Of a stretch of DNA of 64,000 bases, positions 1 to 7,593 are shown one piece after another; the first letter of the stretch is position 1; each line of letters begins with the position of its first letter. The position numbers and the translations under genes are program-made. The notes below the pieces were generated by a model. The model saw nothing but the letters and a program-made list of their open reading frames with translations, did not search any database and was not told where the DNA came from. The stretch is from contig NZ_FRFD01000009.1 of the NCBI RefSeq assembly GCF_900143645.1, positions 207,122 through 271,121 of the forward strand. The letters run 5' to 3'. This stretch comes from Anaerocolumna xylanovorans DSM 12503. Its GTDB lineage: Bacteria > Bacillota > Clostridia > Lachnospirales > Lachnospiraceae.

Positions 1-390
1 GGTCCTACTGGCGCTACCGGTGCCACTGGCGTTGGCTTAACAGGTGCTACCGGTCCTGCCGGTCCCACTGGCGCTACCGGCGTTGGTTTAACAGGTGCTA
101 CCGGTCCTGCCGGCGCCACTGGTGCTACCGGTGCTACTGGACCTGCTGGCGCTATTGGTCCTACTGGCGCTACCGGTGCCACTGGTGTCGGTCTAACGGG
201 TGCTACCGGTCCTGCTGGCCCCACTGGTGCTACTGGTGCTACTGGTGCTACTGGTCCTACCGGTCCTACTGGTGCTACTGGCGTCGGTCTAACGGGTGCT
301 ACCGGACCTACCGGTGCCACTGGCGTCGGTCTAACGGGCGCTACTGGTCCTACCGGCGCTACCGGTGCCACTGGAGCTACCGGCGCGGGA
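1..390 (+). repeat. Tandem collagen-type coding repeats
   Basis: Short tandem coding repeats of 9 bases (Gly-X-Thr, such as ggtgctacc/ggtgccact), combined into longer units of about 60-75 bases that begin with the Gly-Val-Gly-Leu-Thr block. Third-base changes among units (ggt/ggc, act/acc) show the copies have diverged silently while the protein pattern is kept. Such repeats commonly vary in copy number between strains. Confidence 0.9.
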
Positions 391-801
391 AGTACAATTT
401 ATGCCTATATTTATAATTTAGCAGCTCAGGTTGTAGCAATTGAAGCAGATATACTCTTTAGTGATAATGGTGTCATTGTTGGTCCAATAACACATGCACC
501 TGGAACATCAACAATAAGTATAGGCAGCGCAGGCGATTATGCAATACACTTCAATGCAGCAGGCGTGGAGCCAAATCAATTTGCTCTTTTTCTTAACGGT
601 GCTCCTCTTATGGGAAGTATCTACGGTTCCGGAGCTGGAACACAGCCAAATCCAGGCATGGTTATTCTTACTGTATCTGCTGGAGATACCATAACCTTAA
701 GAAATCACTCCAGTGCTGCTGCTGTTACACTGCAAACATTGGCTGGTGGAACCCAAACTAATGCTAATGCCTCCATCTTAATACAAAAATTAAGCAGTTA
801 A
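1..801 (+). CDS. Collagen-like (Gly-X-Thr repeat) surface/exosporium protein, 5'-truncated by the window edge
   Basis: Frame 1 is open from the first base. About 130 residues of Gly-X-Thr repeats (GAT, GPT, GPA) are followed from about residue 130 by a non-repetitive C-terminal domain of about 135 residues ending at the TAA at 799-801. This layout matches BclA-like collagen glycoproteins of spore-formers, where the collagen stalk carries a C1q/TNF-like trimerising head; the head sequence here (runs such as YAYIYNLAAQVV and SAGDTITLRNHSS) is compatible with that fold. The repeats are broken five times by a Gly-Val dipeptide before Gly-Leu-Thr. Threonine-rich repeats are typical O-glycosylation substrates, and a glycosyltransferase gene lies 155 bases downstream on the same strand. 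The N-terminus, and hence any signal or exosporium-targeting sequence, is outside the window. Role on the spore surface is inferred from family resemblance. Confidence 0.88.
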   Translation, partial: GPTGATGATGVGLTGATGPAGPTGATGVGLTGATGPAGATGATGATGPAGAIGPTGATGATGVGLTGATGPAGPTGATGATGATGPTGPTGATGVGLTGATGPTGATGVGLTGATGPTGATGATGATGAGSTIYAYIYNLAAQVVAIEADILFSDNGVIVGPITHAPGTSTISIGSAGDYAIHFNAAGVEPNQFALFLNGAPLMGSIYGSGAGTQPNPGMVILTVSAGDTITLRNHSSAAAVTLQTLAGGTQTNANASILIQKLSS

Positions 802-828
802 CCTATATAAAATTAACATTAATTATCA

Positions 829-859
829 TTGACAATTTTATTATAACTGTAAATATAAC
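829..859 (+). promoter_or_regulatory. Possible promoter for the glycosyltransferase gene
   Basis: TTGACA at 829-834 is a perfect -35 and TATAAC at 854-859 a fair -10, but the spacer is 19 bases, longer than ideal. A sporulation sigma factor may be used instead. Confidence 0.3.
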
Positions 860-865
860 AGGTTC

Positions 866-902
866 GTCACGATATTACGTTGAAACTAACGTGTATCGTG
901 AC
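866..902 (+). other. Stem-loop in the leader of the glycosyltransferase gene
   Basis: Arms gtcacgatattacgtt (866-881) and aacgtgtatcgtgac (888-902) pair almost perfectly around a 6-base loop. There is no T-run on the plus side, so it is not an obvious intrinsic terminator; it may be an mRNA-stabilising or regulatory hairpin between the collagen-like gene and the glycosyltransferase gene. Confidence 0.55.
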
Positions 903-956
903 AAATCTGTAATTAAATCAGTAACCTGAAAATTAATTTTATTATGGAGTGAAGCT

Positions 957-2039
957 ATGATAACTATTAGTCTATGTATGATTGTTAAAAATGAAGAAAA
1001 TGTTATTGCAAGATGCTTGAATTCCGTTAAAGACATTGTTGACGAAATTATAATTGTTGACACAGGCTCAACAGACAATACTAAGGAAATAGCCAGTGGA
1101 TTCACGGATAAAATTTATGATTTTAAATGGATTGATGATTTTTCAGCTGCCAGAAATTTTTCCTATTCTAAAGCTGTTATGGATTATATTCTTTGGTTGG
1201 ATGCCGATGATGTGATTTTAGAAAAAGATAAAGAAAAATTTATCAATCTTAAGCAAACTTTATTACCTGCTATTGATATGGTTATGATGAAGTATGACGT
1301 CGCTTTTGATGAACATGGCACTGTAACCTTATCTTATTTTAGAGAACGTCTGTCAAAACGAATTAATAATTACGAGTGGAAGGAAGCTGTCCACGAATAT
1401 CTGCAAATAAACGGTATCGTAATAAATTCCGACATTCATATCACTCATCAAAAATTACACCCCTCCTCATCAGGGAGGAATTTATTAATTTATGAAAAAA
1501 TCATTTCAACGGGTGCTGATTTAACGCCGAGAGGTCTTTTCTATTACGCCAGGGAGCTTTCAGAAAGCGGAAGATATGACGATGCCATTAAATATTATAA
1601 TAAATTTTTAGATACCGGGGAAGGGTATCTAGAAGATAATATACGTGCTTGTAGCGACTTAGCGATTTGTTATTATATTAAGCATGATTTGCACAACATG
1701 TTGAAAATATTATTAAGAAGTTTCGAATATGATACTCCAAGAGCAGAAATATGCTGCCACCTTGGCTTTTACTATTTAGATAAAGAAGAATATGATAAAG
1801 CCATTGTCTGGTATAAAATAGCTCTGCAACTAGAGAAACCTGCTGAAGGTTGGGGCTTCATTTTGCACGATTACTGGGATTTTATACCGAATATACAATT
1901 AAGTGTATGTTATGATCGACTTGGAAATTTGGATGAAGCGATAATATATAATAATAAAGCTGCTGAATACAAACCCGAAAATTCCCAAGTTTTGTTTAAC
2001 AAGCTTTATTTTAAAAAGTCTAATGAAATTATCAAATAA
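957..2039 (+). CDS. Family 2 glycosyltransferase with C-terminal TPR repeats
   Basis: 360 residues. Residues 1-220 are a GT-A fold: N-terminal ISLCMIVKNEE, the nucleotide-binding VDTGSTDNT block near 35-42, and the metal-binding LDADD at 81-85. Residues from about 195 on form tetratricopeptide-like helices (for example YDDAIKYYNKFL and YDKAIVWYKIAL). This combination is seen in protein/peptide glycosyltransferases, where the TPR part binds the acceptor. The start ATG follows a ggagtgaagct ribosome binding site. Its position directly after the collagen-like gene suggests it glycosylates the Thr-rich repeats, but the sequence does not reveal the sugar donor. A related enzyme starts at 62728. 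Confidence 0.88.
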   Translation: MITISLCMIVKNEENVIARCLNSVKDIVDEIIIVDTGSTDNTKEIASGFTDKIYDFKWIDDFSAARNFSYSKAVMDYILWLDADDVILEKDKEKFINLKQTLLPAIDMVMMKYDVAFDEHGTVTLSYFRERLSKRINNYEWKEAVHEYLQINGIVINSDIHITHQKLHPSSSGRNLLIYEKIISTGADLTPRGLFYYARELSESGRYDDAIKYYNKFLDTGEGYLEDNIRACSDLAICYYIKHDLHNMLKILLRSFEYDTPRAEICCHLGFYYLDKEEYDKAIVWYKIALQLEKPAEGWGFILHDYWDFIPNIQLSVCYDRLGNLDEAIIYNNKAAEYKPENSQVLFNKLYFKKSNEIIK

Positions 2040-2074
2040 GGCCGTTCTTCCCGGTAGTATCCCAAAGCTTGTAT

Positions 2075-2202
2075 AAACCTTCAAACTGATGTAAAATATG
2101 ATATGTTCTCCTTGTAGTAAACAGTTTAAAAATAAAAATTCTTGTTTTCTCACTGTCTGCTTGACAGAAAGCGGTTCATTCCATCTGTTTGAAGGTTTTT
2201 TT
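2075..2202. other. Long-span imperfect inverted repeat with internal hairpin
   Basis: Arms aaaccttcaaactgatg (2075-2091) and catctgtttgaaggttt (2182-2198) match at 16 of 17 positions and enclose about 90 bases containing a smaller hairpin, CTGTC/GACAG (about 2154-2169). A T-run (2196-2202) follows the right arm on the plus strand, so the unit could terminate the glycosyltransferase transcript. The width and nested structure would also fit a small structured RNA or a miniature element. Confidence 0.45.
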
Positions 2203-2221
2203 CGTTAACTCTTCCATATCC

Positions 2222-2572
2222 TTACCGAATATTAAAAATAACAGGTACTACTAAGAGCAATATTCCGGCAATACCCATAATAACAGAGAAAGCCCTGTTG
2301 TCTGCCGCCAGTTTGATGTCCTCTGTAAATCCTCTGGACCACTTTCTGGATAACTTCGTCTGATTATCTCTTACATTGCTCCTGATACTTAAATCCCCCA
2401 GTGAGGATACTCCTCCTATTGCAATCAGCAGGATTCCCACAGATTCCAACACATGCATGTAATCATAATTAAAATGTCTGCTGATTAAATAACATATTCC
2501 TACCATTGCCGCAATAAAAAGAAAGAATACTACAATCCACCCAAAGGCCCCCATTTGCTTTCTCTTCTTCAT
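2222..2572 (-). CDS. Small membrane protein of unknown function
   Basis: 116 residues with a strong ribosome binding site (TGAGGAGGAACT just before the ATG). Three hydrophobic segments are visible: about 9-29, 41-58 and 94-113. The first two are separated by a short His/Tyr-containing loop; a charged stretch of about 30 residues (RSNVRDNQTKLSRKWSRGF) precedes the last. The N-terminus MKKRKQ is positive and probably cytoplasmic. No catalytic motif or known family is recognised. It stands alone, with more than 300 bases to the next minus-strand gene upstream. Confidence 0.7.
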   Translation of the reverse strand: MKKRKQMGAFGWIVVFFLFIAAMVGICYLISRHFNYDYMHVLESVGILLIAIGGVSSLGDLSIRSNVRDNQTKLSRKWSRGFTEDIKLAADNRAFSVIMGIAGILLLVVPVIFNIR

Positions 2573-2811
2573 AGTTCCTCCTCAAAATCAGAAATTTGAA
2601 ATTCCTGTTAATATTTCAATAACTATAAGAACAATAACAATGATTACCAAACATACCTTTTTTGGAAATATACGTAATATAGTATACCTTTTTTCGGTAT
2701 TTGTCTATCCGTCTTAGCGAATTCTAATCTTAATCTCCTGCTTCTCTTAGCTCTTGCTTCCCTTGGCTCTCGGAAGGCATCTGGTCCTTTGAAAAACAGC
2801 TCAAAAATAAT
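2573..2811. other. Intergenic region without a recognisable gene
   Basis: AT-rich DNA between the small membrane protein and the terminator of the next minus-strand gene. It contains a short direct repeat, atacctttttt, at about 2651-2661 and again near 2685-2695. No convincing coding frame on either strand. Confidence 0.6.
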
Positions 2812-2842
2812 GGGGCAGCTGCCCACTTCATACAGCTGCCCC
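2812..2842 (-). terminator. Intrinsic terminator of the binding-lipoprotein gene
   Basis: Perfect 10-base arms ggggcagctg (2812-2821) and cagctgcccc (2833-2842). On the minus strand the hairpin is followed by ATTATTTTTG. It lies 32 bases past the stop of the lipoprotein gene. Confidence 0.85.
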
Positions 2843-2873
2843 ATTATACAAGTACATAATAGCCTTTTACTAT

Positions 2874-3866
2874 TTATTTTGCTTTTTCCGCATACACCGT
2901 TGTTACCAGCTTATCATAGGGTGCTCTTGTACTGATAACTCCGCCATCCTCCAGAATATCCTGTAAAAGTGTAAAGTTATCTTCTTTCAATACGGTATTT
3001 TCTTTCCAGGTCTGCTGGTCATAATACCTCTTTACAATCGCAGTAAGGGTATCGGGATCTGTCTCCTTAAACTGCGGCTGTATTGTCTTAGCGATTTCCT
3101 CCGGTTTATGAGAATTCACATAATCAAGCCCCTTCTGGATGGCATTGGTGAATTTCTGGATAACTTCCGGATGCTTATCAATATAGCTCTTCTTGGCAGA
3201 GTAAACGGTATAGGGAACCTTTCCGCTCTCTACGCCAAGAGAAGCTGCAACCTTGCCGGTACCTTCCTTTTCCAGAGCTGTAGCTGCAGGTTCAAACTCT
3301 ATGGTATAGTCCCCGTTGCCTGCTGCAAATGCCTGTGCCGTCAGTCCGAAATCAATATTCTGGACAAGGTTCAGATCTGTTTTAGGATCTATGCCATTCT
3401 TCTTTAAAATGTACTCAAATACCATCTCCGGCATTCCGCCTGCCCGGCCGCCAATGACAGTTTTCCCTTTTATGTTATCCCAGGTAAAATCCTCATTTTT
3501 ATCTCTGGTCACTAAGAAATTTCCTGCACGCTGTGTCAACTGTGCAAAGTTAACCACATAATCTTCTTTTCCTTCATTGTACACGTAGATAGTTGCTTCC
3601 GGTCCCATAAAACCAATATCAGCATCTCCTGACAGAACGGCCGTCATTGTTTTATCGGCTCCGAGTCCATTTACCAGTTTAACATCCAGTCCTTCGTCCT
3701 TAAAATACCCAAGTTCAATTGCCGCATATTGAGGAGCATAGAACATGGAATGTGCCACTTCATTTAACTGCACTTTCGTCAGGTTACCGTCACCTTTACT
3801 GCAGCCGGGTAAAAATACTGCTACAAGCAGGAGTATAGCCAGTACTGCTATTCCCTTTCTCTTCAT
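2874..3866 (-). CDS. ABC transporter substrate-binding lipoprotein, NMT1/THI5 (SsuA/TauA-like) family
   Basis: 330 residues. The N-terminus (MKRKG, then a hydrophobic run ending in the lipobox LPGC, Cys at 22) marks a lipid-anchored extracellular protein. The mature part has the hallmarks of the family: a YAPQYAAIELGYFKDEGLDV block (about 43-62), an ADIGFMGPE block, and GKTVIGGRAGG. Relatives bind sulfonates, nitrate/taurine, or thiamine-pyrimidine precursors; the ligand cannot be told here. It is an orphan: no permease or ATPase gene adjoins it, and I see no thiamine riboswitch upstream, so it probably works with a transporter encoded elsewhere. Confidence 0.88.
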   Translation of the reverse strand: MKRKGIAVLAILLLVAVFLPGCSKGDGNLTKVQLNEVAHSMFYAPQYAAIELGYFKDEGLDVKLVNGLGADKTMTAVLSGDADIGFMGPEATIYVYNEGKEDYVVNFAQLTQRAGNFLVTRDKNEDFTWDNIKGKTVIGGRAGGMPEMVFEYILKKNGIDPKTDLNLVQNIDFGLTAQAFAAGNGDYTIEFEPAATALEKEGTGKVAASLGVESGKVPYTVYSAKKSYIDKHPEVIQKFTNAIQKGLDYVNSHKPEEIAKTIQPQFKETDPDTLTAIVKRYYDQQTWKENTVLKEDNFTLLQDILEDGGVISTRAPYDKLVTTVYAEKAK

Positions 3867-3908
3867 TGCATATCTCCTTGTAACTTAGCTGTTACAATAA
3901 ATATATTT

Positions 3909-3936
3909 ATTATAATTTATTTCGTGCCAGTCCAAA
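3909..3936 (-). promoter_or_regulatory. Probable promoter of the binding-lipoprotein gene
   Basis: On the minus strand TATAAT (3914-3909) is a perfect -10, with TTTGGA (3936-3931) 16 bases upstream as a weak -35. It lies about 43 bases before the start codon. Confidence 0.42.
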
Positions 3937-3980
3937 GAAAATTTGGCTAAGAGGGAATATATGCCCTCCATGTCCGTAAG

Positions 3981-4988
3981 TCACCCTTTTTTCCCAAAAC
4001 CTTTTATCCATACTGCAATACTGTCCCAAACAGCAATCACAACAAAAATACCAAGTATGACCCAGATTATTCTATTCTCCCAAAGAGCCATATAATGTTT
4101 CGGAGTTTCATTCAAATATAGTGCCATACGGGTAAAGAATTCCTGATTAAATAAAAGTTTATCTGTCAGCATTACCGCAATAAGTATACAGGACGCCATA
4201 TTATAAGCCGCATTGGCAGCTGACAGAGGCCTATTCCAATATCCCTTCATAAACTTTCCGATGAACATGCCAAGCTGCAGGACTGTAAAAAGCAGAATAA
4301 CAGGAATATATATCCGTAATCTGTCAGATTGGAATAATGGAAATATTTCCGTATTACCGCTCTCTCCTTTTAAATACAAAGCAATTAAATGAGGCTTGAA
4401 ATATAATAAAGCCGTAAAAAGCACCGTCATAAACAGGGAAATAACTGTCTCTCCTCTGGTTATCCTGTTATTTCCCTGAACAGACATATCCTTTAGTTCA
4501 TCCGGAGACCATTTCTTATTAAGAATCGGTATATCTCCCGATTCAATACCTGTTTTCTCTAAAATAACGAACACCAAAGTTACCCACAAAGCTCCTTGTA
4601 TTGCACCTTCCAATACGGCGGAAATCAGGCCGCTTATCATACCGGCAAGATAACCGCTTAACGAATCTGTGATTTCCGGATTCGAAATCCAGGAGATCAT
4701 CTCCAGGCTTATAAAGACAACAATACAAATACCAATAACGGTTTTCAGTGTCATAATATACCTGTCGTAATACCCGGGCCCTATGAGATATCTTTTCTGC
4801 GGGATATATTCATCCGCCAGCTTTATTGGACTTCCAAGTTTTTTCAATACCTGGTACACCTCATCTTCCGTAGGCTCATCAGGCAGCATATCTTCAATAT
4901 TGGCACGCAGTTCCTTCCCTACATCTTCACGGCTGTCTGCAGGCAGGTATTTCGTAACAGCATATACATACTGGTCAATCATTTTCAT
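3981..4988 (-). CDS. HAAS-domain multi-pass membrane protein, PadR partner
   Basis: 335 residues. The first 70 or so residues match the HAAS/DUF1700-type cytoplasmic domain (YVYAVTKYLPADSREDVGKE, then LGSPIKLADEYI), a three-helix module typically encoded beside PadR regulators. The rest has about six hydrophobic segments (about 85-105, 118-145, 182-200, 225-245, 255-275, 305-325). The start overlaps the 3' end of the PadR gene by 14 bases, so translation is probably coupled. Function of these proteins is poorly known; a role in membrane stress signalling or controlling its PadR partner is inference. Confidence 0.82.
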   Translation of the reverse strand: MKMIDQYVYAVTKYLPADSREDVGKELRANIEDMLPDEPTEDEVYQVLKKLGSPIKLADEYIPQKRYLIGPGYYDRYIMTLKTVIGICIVVFISLEMISWISNPEITDSLSGYLAGMISGLISAVLEGAIQGALWVTLVFVILEKTGIESGDIPILNKKWSPDELKDMSVQGNNRITRGETVISLFMTVLFTALLYFKPHLIALYLKGESGNTEIFPLFQSDRLRIYIPVILLFTVLQLGMFIGKFMKGYWNRPLSAANAAYNMASCILIAVMLTDKLLFNQEFFTRMALYLNETPKHYMALWENRIIWVILGIFVVIAVWDSIAVWIKGFGKKG

Positions 4989-5331
4989 TTTCTTCCTCCT
5001 CCCTTAAAACGGAATCCAGCTGTTTTGAAAGAGAATTCCATTCCTTCTTTAACTTGATAAATACTTCTTCCCCTTCTTTGCTAAGTCTGTAAAACTTCCG
5101 GGGCCGGCTCTCACTTGTATCCCACTCACTTATCAGCAGATTCTGTTTCTCCAGTCTGCGCAGTAAAGGATACAGAGTTCCTGCTTCCACAGGTATATTT
5201 TTTTCTTCCAGCTTCTGAACCAGAGAATACCCATACTCATTCTTACGGAGCTGACTAAGAACTAAAAGTACCAGGGAACCTCTTTTCAGTTCCACAGTTA
5301 AAGAATTAACTATATTTTCTATTGATTCCAT
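4975..5331 (-). CDS. PadR family transcriptional regulator
   Basis: 118 residues with the PadR winged-helix signature: RGSLVLLVLSQLRKNEYGYSL, the recognition segment VEAGTLYPLLRRLEKQNLL (about 52-70), and the wing with SRPRKFYRLSKEGEE. A charged C-terminal helix probably dimerises. Start ATG follows GAGGTGATGAA. PadR proteins are usually ligand-sensing repressors of their own operon; a consensus promoter with an inverted repeat in its spacer lies directly upstream. It overlaps the HAAS gene downstream. Confidence 0.92.
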   Translation of the reverse strand: MESIENIVNSLTVELKRGSLVLLVLSQLRKNEYGYSLVQKLEEKNIPVEAGTLYPLLRRLEKQNLLISEWDTSESRPRKFYRLSKEGEEVFIKLKKEWNSLSKQLDSVLREEEENEND

Positions 5332-5348
5332 TTCATCACCTCTGTTTT

Positions 5349-5378
5349 ATTATACTGTACGTCATACACTATTGTCAA
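5349..5378 (-). promoter_or_regulatory. Consensus promoter of the padR-HAAS operon with operator-like dyad
   Basis: On the minus strand TTGACA (5378-5373), an 18-base spacer and TATAAT (5354-5349) form a near-perfect housekeeping promoter 18 bases before the padR ATG. The spacer holds TGTATGACGTACA (5368-5356), an inverted repeat TGTA-N5-TACA, placed where a bound PadR dimer would block RNA polymerase. Confidence 0.8.
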
Positions 5379-5476
5379 TATCATTATATTAATATTTTAA
5401 CATTATAATACCATCAATAACATTAGGTCATTATTCTTCATAATGGGGAAGCTTTACCTGATACGGCAATGTACAT

Positions 5477-5518
5477 AAAAAAGATATTGCAAAGTGTCAA
5501 CTTTACAATATCTTTTTT
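5477..5518 (-). terminator. Terminator downstream of the M19 dipeptidase gene
   Basis: Symmetric hairpin: aaaaaagatattg-c-aaagt, loop gtca, acttt-a-caatatctttttt. A/T runs on both sides make it usable in both directions. It separates the dipeptidase gene from the padR promoter. Confidence 0.85.
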
Positions 5519-5584
5519 ATCCAATACTTGATGATGATAAAGGACATGCGCTCTTTACTGCTGTAAATAATTCCGGTTCGTATT

Positions 5585-6562
5585 TTATAACAGCTCCTTA
5601 TATACCCTTAATACATTCTTATAGAATACCGCCTCGATTTCATGATTGCTTAGCCCCGCTTTCTCCAGTGCTTCTGCTAAGAGAGGCATGCAGGAGCTGT
5701 CCTTTAATTCGTCATGTCCCGGTATACCGTCAAAGTCTGAACCCAGACCGATACATTCGTAACCGCCGACATTTCGTATATGAAGGATGTTTTTTACAAT
5801 GGCTTTAATTGTACCGGCATCAGCATCCTCCCCCAGAAAAGCAGGGTAAAAGTTCATCCCCATGACTCCCCCCCTGCCAGAAAGCTTATAAATCATATCA
5901 TCCGTTAAGTTCCTTACATGGGGGCAAATACTTCTGGCATTGGAATGGCTTGCCACAAAGGGTTTTGTCGTATGCGCAAGCACCTGGTAAAAGCCTGCAT
6001 CGGACAGATGGGACACATCAATTATCATCCCGATATTCTCCATCTCCTGAATAAACTCCAGCCCGAAATCTGTCAGTCCGTCTGCAGTGTTTGGAGTATG
6101 CCAGTCCGGCCTGCCGTCCTTTATGGTAACATTGGGATAACCAATGCCGTTCTCATGATTCCAGGTAAGAGTTAGCATTCTTACACCCAGCCGGTAGAAG
6201 TTCCTTAGATGGGCAAGGCTTCCCCTGGTTACACCGCCCTCTTCAATGGTTAAGAGAGCCGACATTTTCCCGTCTTTTTTGTTTCTTTCAATATCTTCAT
6301 AGCAAAAGACCGGAGCAATCACTTCCTGGTTCAGTTCCATCTGTCTGTAATACAAGTCTATTAATTCTAAACAATAGAAAAGGGCATCCTCTCTTTCATT
6401 CAAATCCACAAACATAGCAAAGTTCTGAAGAAGGTAATCCCCCTTCTTCATTTTCTCAATATCAATATGCAGTTCATTCTTAGCAAGGGTATCTGCCCTT
6501 TTGTCTTTCATCCTCTGAAACAACTCTGATATGGTATCACAATGCATATCCACTATTTTCAT
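5585..6562 (-). CDS. Membrane-type dipeptidase, peptidase family M19
   Basis: 325 residues, normal family length. Zinc-binding HCD near the N-terminus (residues 7-9, VDMHCDTI), a bridging glutamate in LLTIEEGG (about 104), DVSHLSDAGF and VASHSNARS with the later metal histidines, and LGSDFDGI near the C-terminus are all present. M19 enzymes hydrolyse dipeptides, including ones containing D-residues. The next gene upstream is an NlpC/P60 endopeptidase that would release L-Ala-D-Glu type dipeptides from murein peptides, so the pair probably serves cell-wall peptide turnover. No signal peptide is visible, so it is likely cytoplasmic. A terminator follows. Confidence 0.92.
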   Translation of the reverse strand: MKIVDMHCDTISELFQRMKDKRADTLAKNELHIDIEKMKKGDYLLQNFAMFVDLNEREDALFYCLELIDLYYRQMELNQEVIAPVFCYEDIERNKKDGKMSALLTIEEGGVTRGSLAHLRNFYRLGVRMLTLTWNHENGIGYPNVTIKDGRPDWHTPNTADGLTDFGLEFIQEMENIGMIIDVSHLSDAGFYQVLAHTTKPFVASHSNARSICPHVRNLTDDMIYKLSGRGGVMGMNFYPAFLGEDADAGTIKAIVKNILHIRNVGGYECIGLGSDFDGIPGHDELKDSSCMPLLAEALEKAGLSNHEIEAVFYKNVLRVYKELL

Positions 6563-6616
6563 AGATTTTCTTTCCTTTCATTCTCACTGTTATATTTCAT
6601 GATTTCTGCTCATCTT

Positions 6617-7444
6617 CTATCTATAAAAGATACTGCCGACTTCTTTCAAGCGCTTGGCAAGATCTTCCCGGTATAACAAATTCTGTGGATCAAGGCTGTT
6701 AATTGCCACACCGTCACTGCCGTTTCTGGCTGTGGAATGGATATACTTTTCTTCTCCCAGGTAGATTGCCACATGCCCTCCAAAGAAAAGTAAATCTCCA
6801 GGCTTCTTCTGTTCCCTTTGTATGGGTTTTACAGGGTAGCCCTCTATAATAGAAGCATCCCGGTATATGGTTATGCCATTCATCTGGTATGCCATAAAGG
6901 TAAGCCCCGAACAGTCTACTCCTAAGGGACTTTTTCCGCCCCACCGGTACTGGCAGCCCATATAAGAATAAGCCGTCTGTATGATATCATACCGCAATTC
7001 TTCCTCTTTTTCCATAGAGTAATCTGCTTTATATTCCTTAAGAAACCCTTCTTTGGTATAGCCGGTTTCTCCGTTGCTTAATCCCACCTTAACATATCCC
7101 TGTGAATCTGCAGCCGAAAGTACTGTGAGCAGGGCCCCCTTGCAAAGGGTAATAATATTCCCGCCTCTTACAGACGGAATATCCAAAATATCGGCGAAAG
7201 GTACTACTACCAGCTTTTTAAAGGCTTCTTCCCAAGCCCTTATCTTCTTCTCCTCCGTTATCAGATTCTGTCTTTCTGTATATCCACAATAACCGTACTG
7301 GGTCTTGATGTAACTAAAGCCGCCTTCCACTTGTTTTAGTATCTCAACCTTTCTCCCATAAAAGTCCTCGTCTGCCAGTTCCCCTCTCTTTCCAGGGTCC
7401 TTTCTCAAGGCGGCAATTGCGGTATTTATGATGGCTTCTCCCAT
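6617..7444 (-). CDS. NlpC/P60 endopeptidase with SH3-like domains (YkfC-like)
   Basis: 275 residues. Residues 1-140 look like two bacterial SH3 modules, one around 20-60 and one around 85-135 (GYVKVGLSNGETGYTKEGFL). Residues 150-275 are an NlpC/P60 domain with Cys178 (GVDCSGL), His224 (GGHVAIYLG) and His236 (YIHST) as the catalytic triad. The closest known design is the gamma-D-glutamyl-L-diamino acid endopeptidase YkfC, which trims free murein peptides in the cytoplasm. Absence of a signal peptide and the neighbouring M19 dipeptidase (54 bases downstream) fit that recycling role. Confidence 0.9.
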   Translation of the reverse strand: MGEAIINTAIAALRKDPGKRGELADEDFYGRKVEILKQVEGGFSYIKTQYGYCGYTERQNLITEEKKIRAWEEAFKKLVVVPFADILDIPSVRGGNIITLCKGALLTVLSAADSQGYVKVGLSNGETGYTKEGFLKEYKADYSMEKEEELRYDIIQTAYSYMGCQYRWGGKSPLGVDCSGLTFMAYQMNGITIYRDASIIEGYPVKPIQREQKKPGDLLFFGGHVAIYLGEEKYIHSTARNGSDGVAINSLDPQNLLYREDLAKRLKEVGSIFYR

Positions 7445-7527
7445 TAAAATATTCTCCTGACGATATAATATCTGCTGTTTTCATCTTATTCCTGCGACAA
7501 TACATTCATTCAAAAAAGTCATGCTAT

Positions 7528-7556
7528 TTGACAAAGGTATCCGTCAGTGCTATATT
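7528..7556 (+). promoter_or_regulatory. Promoter of the HD-domain gene
   Basis: TTGACA (7528-7533), a 17-base spacer and TATATT (7551-7556) form a near-consensus housekeeping promoter. Transcription would start about 30 bases before the ATG at 7594. Confidence 0.82.
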
Positions 7557-7593
7557 CGTAAGTATATTTATACACACATCGAAAGGAGAACTT

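Noticed and set aside
1..390. Regular short repeats that could suggest a CRISPR array
   Set aside because: The repeats are in frame, code for Gly-X-Thr, have no unique spacers and continue into a coding domain.
2644..2844. A 66-codon minus-strand frame
   Set aside because: It runs through the lipoprotein terminator, has no RBS and its composition (runs of Arg) is not protein-like.
7528..7593. Longer N-terminus for the HD-domain protein
   Set aside because: It would start inside the -35 box; a proper RBS precedes the ATG at 7594.
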